From NCBI GenBank assembly GCA_007116095.1, contig SKJD01000024.1, positions 1 through 9,349 on the forward strand: a DNA stretch of 9,349 nt. The letters run 5' to 3'. Shown piece by piece: positions 5,261 to 9,349 of the stretch (position 1 is its first letter; each line of letters opens with the position of its first letter). The notes under the pieces are model-generated. The model worked only from the letters and a program-made list of their open reading frames with translations, made no database searches and was not told where the DNA came from. The DNA comes from Candidatus Hydrogenedentota bacterium (GTDB lineage Bacteria > Hydrogenedentota > Hydrogenedentia > Hydrogenedentales > SCBR16-9). Made by a program: the position numbers and the translations under genes.

Positions 5261-8050
5261 CTAACTGGAGGCCTCGGCTTCGTCTGAGCCGCCCGCCTTT
5301 TTCTTCTTCTTGCCCTTTTTGTAACGGCCGGCGGAGCCTTCGGAAAGGGCATCCGATTGCAGCCTGCGCTTCAGCGCCACCTGGTGCCACAGGAAGACCA
5401 CGGGGCTGGCTACGAAGATGGACGAGTAGGTGCCCACACAGACACCGATCAACAGCGCCAAGGCGAAATCGTTGATTGCCTGGCCGCCGAAGAGGAAGAG
5501 CATCAGCACCACAAACAGCGTCGTGCTCGACGTCAGGATGGTGCGGCCCAGGGTTTGGTTGATGGCGCCGTTCAAGATGTCAATAAACTTGACGCCCTTG
5601 CCCCGTTTCAAGCCCATTTCTTCACGCACCCGGTCAAACACCACGATACTGTCGTTGAGTGAGTAACCGATGATGGTCAGCACGGCGGCGACCACGTGCA
5701 GGGAGATATGCCGTCCGAGCAGGGCGAAGATACCGACTGTAATCAGCACGTCATGCACCAGCGCAGCCACGGCGCCCGCTGCGAACTTAATCTCGAAGCG
5801 CAGGGTCAGGTAGATAACAATGAAGATCAACGACCACCAGATGGAAAGCAAAGCGTCGCGACGAAGCTGTTGTCCCACGGCCGGACCAATGGTCTGCACC
5901 GACTCAAAGATCACCTGATCGGGGCTGGCGGCCGGAGTCAGTGTCGCCAAGGCTTCACGAATCCGGTCGGCGACAGAAACATCCGCGAGCAGGGTTTCCT
6001 CGTCGGTCACATCAACCGCTTCGCCCCCGGCGGCTGCCTGTTCATTTCCATTGGCCTGAGCGGTTTCTCCGACCCGGACGATGAAGTGGTTAAAATCACG
6101 ATCCCCACCGGCGCCAGCTTCCTGGACAATCGGCTCCATGAATCCGGCCTGAATCAGGGCATCACGCACATCCCCCACCGGGATCTGCTCTTCGGATTCC
6201 AGAGTCGCCATGATGTTTGTGCCCTGGGTGAATTCCACCCCGAACATGTCCGAACCGCGTGTCCCGAAGGTCAAGATACCCACGGCGACAATGACAGCGC
6301 TGCAAATTAGGGCGATGCGCCGCCATTGCATAAAGGGTACTTGGGTTTCCGGCTTGAAGAAGCTGCACATCTTCAGCTCGGTTACCCACCCTTTGGCGGT
6401 GATAAAGTCAAACATGGCCCGGTTCACGACCAGTGCGGTGAAGACACTGCAAATCACACCAACCGTCAGGGTGATGGCGAAGCCTTCAATCGGACCGGTA
6501 CCGAACTGGAAGAGGATGAACGCGGCAATCAACGTCGTCACGTTGGCGTCAAGGATGGTGACCGTCGCCCGCTTGAAGCCATTTTCTACCGATGAGAGCA
6601 AAGAATGACCCAGGCGCAATTCCTCGCGGATACGCTCAAAAATCAGCACATTGGCGTCAACAGCCATACCGACGGTCAGGATCAGCCCGGCAATACCCGG
6701 CAAGGTCAAAGTCATGTTGAAGTAGGCCATCGCTGCAATTACCAGAATGGCGTTGACCATCAGTGAGACCATCGCCAATAAACCGGCGCCGAGATAGTAG
6801 ATGACCATGAAGATCGCCACCAGCGCAATACCCGTGAAGGCGGACATTACACCGTTACGGACGGAGTCCGCGCCCAGGCTGGCCCCGACGATACCGGTGT
6901 ATTCTTCATAAACCGGTACGGCCATGGAGCCGGAGTTCAACGCGATGGCCAGTTCGCGGGCGTCGCCCGCGTCGAATGCGCCGGTGATCTGACCGCTGGC
7001 GCCGATGGCTTCGTTAATGACCGGCGCCGAGAGGACGTAGTTGTCCATTACAATGGCCATGCGGTTGTTGATGTTGCGCTGCGTCGCCTCCCGGAAATTG
7101 GCGGCTTCCGTGGCGCGCATCTCAAAGCTGATGGCGAAGTTCGGCGGGTTTCGCGGGTCGGGGGTGCTCATGGCGGAGCGCAGCCCTTCACCGCTTTGGA
7201 GCGGTACCGAATCCAGCAGGTATAGAGTGTAGACCTGATCCTGGTAGGGCTTGGGGGGTTGGCTGAAACGGACAATCTTGTCCTCGGGAATAACCCCTTC
7301 AGCCTCGGCCTGCTCGATCACCTCGCGCACCCGATCGAAATGCTCAATATCTACGGTGAAATCACCACCCAACGCGGGGCGGTTAATGAACGGCATGAAA
7401 TCGTCCGGGTAGGCCTGACGAATCTGGGTAAAGACGCGGGCGGTCTCGTCCGTGCCGGCAACAATATGGAAGTTCAGCACGGCGGCCGTGGTGATGAGGC
7501 GCTGCGCACGATCCACATCCTGCTCACCCGGCAATTGCACTTGAATCTGGTTGGTGCCCAGGGCCTGGATAACCGGTTCACGCGCTTCAAAGTCATTGAC
7601 ACGACGGCGAATCTGCTGCAAGATGGTCTCTTGCAGTTCTTCTTCGATATCCGTGTCACTATACCCATCATCGCGGTACTGTTGCAGGCGTTCTTCGGGC
7701 AGGTCGTTGATGTCGAAGCCCAAGACCATGTGGATGCCGCCCTGGAGGTCGAGCCCCAGATTGATCACCCGATCCCGGTCGAACTCGGCCCAACGGCGCA
7801 GGTTGTGCACCATGTTACTGAGCGCCCCAGGACGTTCCGCCGCTCGCTCAAAGTCCTGCTGCTCCCACACCCACAGGCGATGCTGCCGGGTACCTTCCTG
7901 CGGCGTGGCCTCTTCCTGCTCTTCGGCAGAGAGCGCAAGCCACTCGGTATCGTCTTCCAGGGTCATCCAGCCCACCGTGGGGTAGATGGTAAACAGGGCA
8001 AATAAAATAATTGCCCAAATGGCGAGTGTCCTGTACGGATGCTTAATCAT
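5261..8050 (-). CDS. secDF: Fused protein translocase accessory protein SecD-SecF
   Basis: SecD and SecF are one 929-residue chain; they use the proton gradient to pull exported proteins through SecYEG from the periplasmic side. The SecD half has TM1 (about 8-27), the NLGLDLQGG motif (97-105), a large periplasmic domain to about 400, then a TM bundle containing AVDANVLIFERIREE (463-477, with D465 matching the proton-relay Asp). SecF starts near 575 with its own TM, has a GVEFTQG head motif (604-610), a periplasmic domain, and TMs including NDSIVVFDRVREE (799-811, D800) and GRTILTSSTTL (835-845, R836). It ends in a Lys-rich cytoplasmic tail (910-918). Extra segments are a charged stretch between TM1 and the first motif (30-95) and a Gly/Ala/acidic linker (about 643-690). 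AAGGAG lies 11 bases before the ATG. The stop is TAG, about 60 bases before a terminator. Confidence 0.96.
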   Translation of the reverse strand: MIKHPYRTLAIWAIILFALFTIYPTVGWMTLEDDTEWLALSAEEQEEATPQEGTRQHRLWVWEQQDFERAAERPGALSNMVHNLRRWAEFDRDRVINLGLDLQGGIHMVLGFDINDLPEERLQQYRDDGYSDTDIEEELQETILQQIRRRVNDFEAREPVIQALGTNQIQVQLPGEQDVDRAQRLITTAAVLNFHIVAGTDETARVFTQIRQAYPDDFMPFINRPALGGDFTVDIEHFDRVREVIEQAEAEGVIPEDKIVRFSQPPKPYQDQVYTLYLLDSVPLQSGEGLRSAMSTPDPRNPPNFAISFEMRATEAANFREATQRNINNRMAIVMDNYVLSAPVINEAIGASGQITGAFDAGDARELAIALNSGSMAVPVYEEYTGIVGASLGADSVRNGVMSAFTGIALVAIFMVIYYLGAGLLAMVSLMVNAILVIAAMAYFNMTLTLPGIAGLILTVGMAVDANVLIFERIREELRLGHSLLSSVENGFKRATVTILDANVTTLIAAFILFQFGTGPIEGFAITLTVGVICSVFTALVVNRAMFDFITAKGWVTELKMCSFFKPETQVPFMQWRRIALICSAVIVAVGILTFGTRGSDMFGVEFTQGTNIMATLESEEQIPVGDVRDALIQAGFMEPIVQEAGAGGDRDFNHFIVRVGETAQANGNEQAAAGGEAVDVTDEETLLADVSVADRIREALATLTPAASPDQVIFESVQTIGPAVGQQLRRDALLSIWWSLIFIVIYLTLRFEIKFAAGAVAALVHDVLITVGIFALLGRHISLHVVAAVLTIIGYSLNDSIVVFDRVREEMGLKRGKGVKFIDILNGAINQTLGRTILTSSTTLFVVLMLFLFGGQAINDFALALLIGVCVGTYSSIFVASPVVFLWHQVALKRRLQSDALSEGSAGRYKKGKKKKKAGGSDEAEASS

Positions 8051-8488
8051 GTGGTTATCCGCTCCTTAAAACAAACCTGATATATCACTGTTGTGGGTGT
8101 AGTTTAATTTTACGATACTGCGCCTTGGAGGCCACAGGAAACATGAAAAATGACGTTTTACTTCAATATATGAACGCAATAAGCTTGCTTTGCTGAGAGG
8201 GCGTGTATTCGTGCAGGATGCCAAAACCGGGAGACAAGGCTTCATCTGAAAACGCTAGCCAACAACCACGCAAAATCTGTCGAAGGGGTTCCAGCCTGTA
8301 CGCCCGCACCACTACGATGACATCAATCGGGCAATACCGCAAACCCAACGTTTGTATGGGTTTGCTTGCAACTGGAACGCAGGCTTGCATGGATAAAAAA
8401 CCCATGATTGCGCGGCCTGTTAAGGTCCAGGCGCTGACGCCATACCGCTCTCTCGATTACCGGGCGCTTCCGAACCGGACTTCAGTCC
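8051..8488. other. Unusually long yajC-secDF gap with stacked inverted repeats
   Basis: This 438-base gap interrupts an otherwise tight operon. The last part before secDF holds its AAGGAG ribosome binding site (8062-8067) and an AT-richer leader, but no promoter I can defend. The rest contains three inverted repeats (described separately) and an 80-codon minus-strand frame (8163-8405) from ATG to TGA with no ribosome binding site. That frame would encode a product with no recognised motif and may be chance or the relic of a small inserted element. No terminal repeats with target duplication were found. Confidence 0.5.
8288..8406. repeat. Cluster of three inverted repeats, possible structured element
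   Basis: GCAAACCCA (8339-8347) and TGGGTTTGC (8357-8365) form a perfect 9-base stem with a 9-base loop. It is enclosed by a 7-base pair, GTTCCAG (8288-8294) and CTGGAAC (8372-8378). A further CATGG (8388-8392) and CCATG (8402-8406) pair brackets an A-run. The central hairpin is followed by no T-run on either strand, so it is not a usual terminator. It may be a structured RNA between yajC and secDF or a palindromic intergenic repeat. The 9-base stem is solid as sequence; its function is unknown. Confidence 0.45.
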
Positions 8489-8836
8489 TTACTTGCCGCC
8501 TTCGTCCTGGCTCACGACATGCGCCACGGCGCTACGCACAAATTCGATTTTGGTGTTATCATCCACGCGCAGCACCACATGCGTATCTGACAAGCCCACC
8601 AAGGAGCCGCAAATCCCCCCCGTCGTGACCACTTCATCCCCTTTGGCAAGCGCGTCCAGCATGTCGCGTCGCTGGCGTTCACGTTTTTGCTGGGGGCGAA
8701 TGATCAGAAAGTACATGATGGCGAAAAACATCACCAGCATAAACAGAATCTGCGAGAAGCCCTGACCCTGTGTCGGGGCGCCATTGGCTTGTGCATAGAG
8801 CAAATTGCCAGCGTCGATAAGACCCAAAAAATCCAT
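8489..8836 (-). CDS. yajC: Sec translocon accessory subunit YajC
   Basis: YajC is a small inner-membrane protein that associates with SecDF and SecYEG during protein export. The 115-residue product has an N-terminal extracytoplasmic segment, one transmembrane helix (about residues 28-46) ending in the family hallmark IIRPQQKR, then a cytoplasmic domain with GDEVVTTGGICGSLVG and the typical DDNTKIEFVRSAV strand pattern. Two in-frame ATGs compete: 8851 would give 120 residues but has no ribosome binding site, while 8836 has GGAAAG seven bases upstream, so I prefer 8836. The gene follows tgt closely and precedes secDF, the standard order of this operon, although separated from secDF by an unusually long gap. 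Confidence 0.94.
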   Translation of the reverse strand: MDFLGLIDAGNLLYAQANGAPTQGQGFSQILFMLVMFFAIMYFLIIRPQQKRERQRRDMLDALAKGDEVVTTGGICGSLVGLSDTHVVLRVDDNTKIEFVRSAVAHVVSQDEGGK

Positions 8837-8843
8837 TACTGTG

Positions 8844-8849
8844 CTTTCC
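8844..8849 (-). promoter_or_regulatory. Ribosome binding site deciding the yajC start
   Basis: GGAAAG on the minus strand lies seven bases before the ATG at 8836 and overlaps the competing upstream ATG at 8851, which itself has no purine-rich sequence at the right distance. This favours the shorter YajC. The match to the Shine-Dalgarno sequence is moderate. Confidence 0.45.
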
Positions 8850-8878
8850 ATTGCTGCGTAGGTATGTCAGATACGTCA

Positions 8879-9349
<471 letters not shown>

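Noticed and set aside
8288..8406. The inverted repeat cluster as an integron attC site
   Set aside because: A GTTRRRY-like sequence is present, but no matching RYYYAAC partner at the expected position was found, and no integrase or cassette context exists.
8474..8488. Short palindrome GGACTTCAGTCC just after yajC as a terminator
   Set aside because: The stem is only four to five pairs with a minimal loop and no T-run follows.
8203..8628. A 141-codon plus-strand frame across the yajC-secDF gap
   Set aside because: It extends well into the antisense of yajC, shows no ribosome binding site or domain, and is best explained as chance.

Overview
All genes that can be supported in this 9.3 kb window lie on the minus strand, so the window reads from right to left in gene order. 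It is a compact bacterial chromosomal segment of fairly high GC. It includes a membrane-anchored Sec accessory module and a lipoprotein-like, secreted deacetylase, which fits a diderm bacterium. SecD and SecF are one fused chain carrying long extra segments, the order is tgt-yajC-secDF, and ispE is followed by two dynamin-like GTPase genes. The lineage cannot be fixed from this sequence alone. A deep-branching diderm, such as the planctomycete or Hydrogenedentota type, is only a guess. No mobile element with transposase, CRISPR array, tRNA or rRNA gene is visible.

Right block (9349 to about 5170): the 3' part of tgt (tRNA-guanine transglycosylase), then yajC, then a single long secDF gene, ending at a rho-independent terminator at 5163-5202. 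This is the widespread tgt-yajC-secD-secF operon, with one departure: a 438-base gap between yajC and secDF. That gap holds stacked inverted repeats and an unassigned 80-codon reading frame.

Middle block (5005 to 3912): an overlooked 36-codon gene for a tiny, very hydrophobic protein with a strong ribosome binding site, followed 80 bases later by a probable lipoprotein of the polysaccharide deacetylase (NodB) family. The two are probably co-transcribed. A 118-base gap with a perfect 9-base inverted repeat separates this block from the next.

Left block (3793 to 1): ispE (an isoprenoid precursor kinase of the MEP pathway), then two P-loop GTPases of dynamin-like build. They are chained by four-base overlaps: ATGA between ispE and the first GTPase, GTGA between the first and second. 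The second GTPase runs off the left edge. The overlaps imply coordinated translation and link isoprenoid supply with a probable two-component membrane-acting GTPase pair. This pair is the most interesting system in the window. IspE also lacks the usual cytosine-recognising His of its family.
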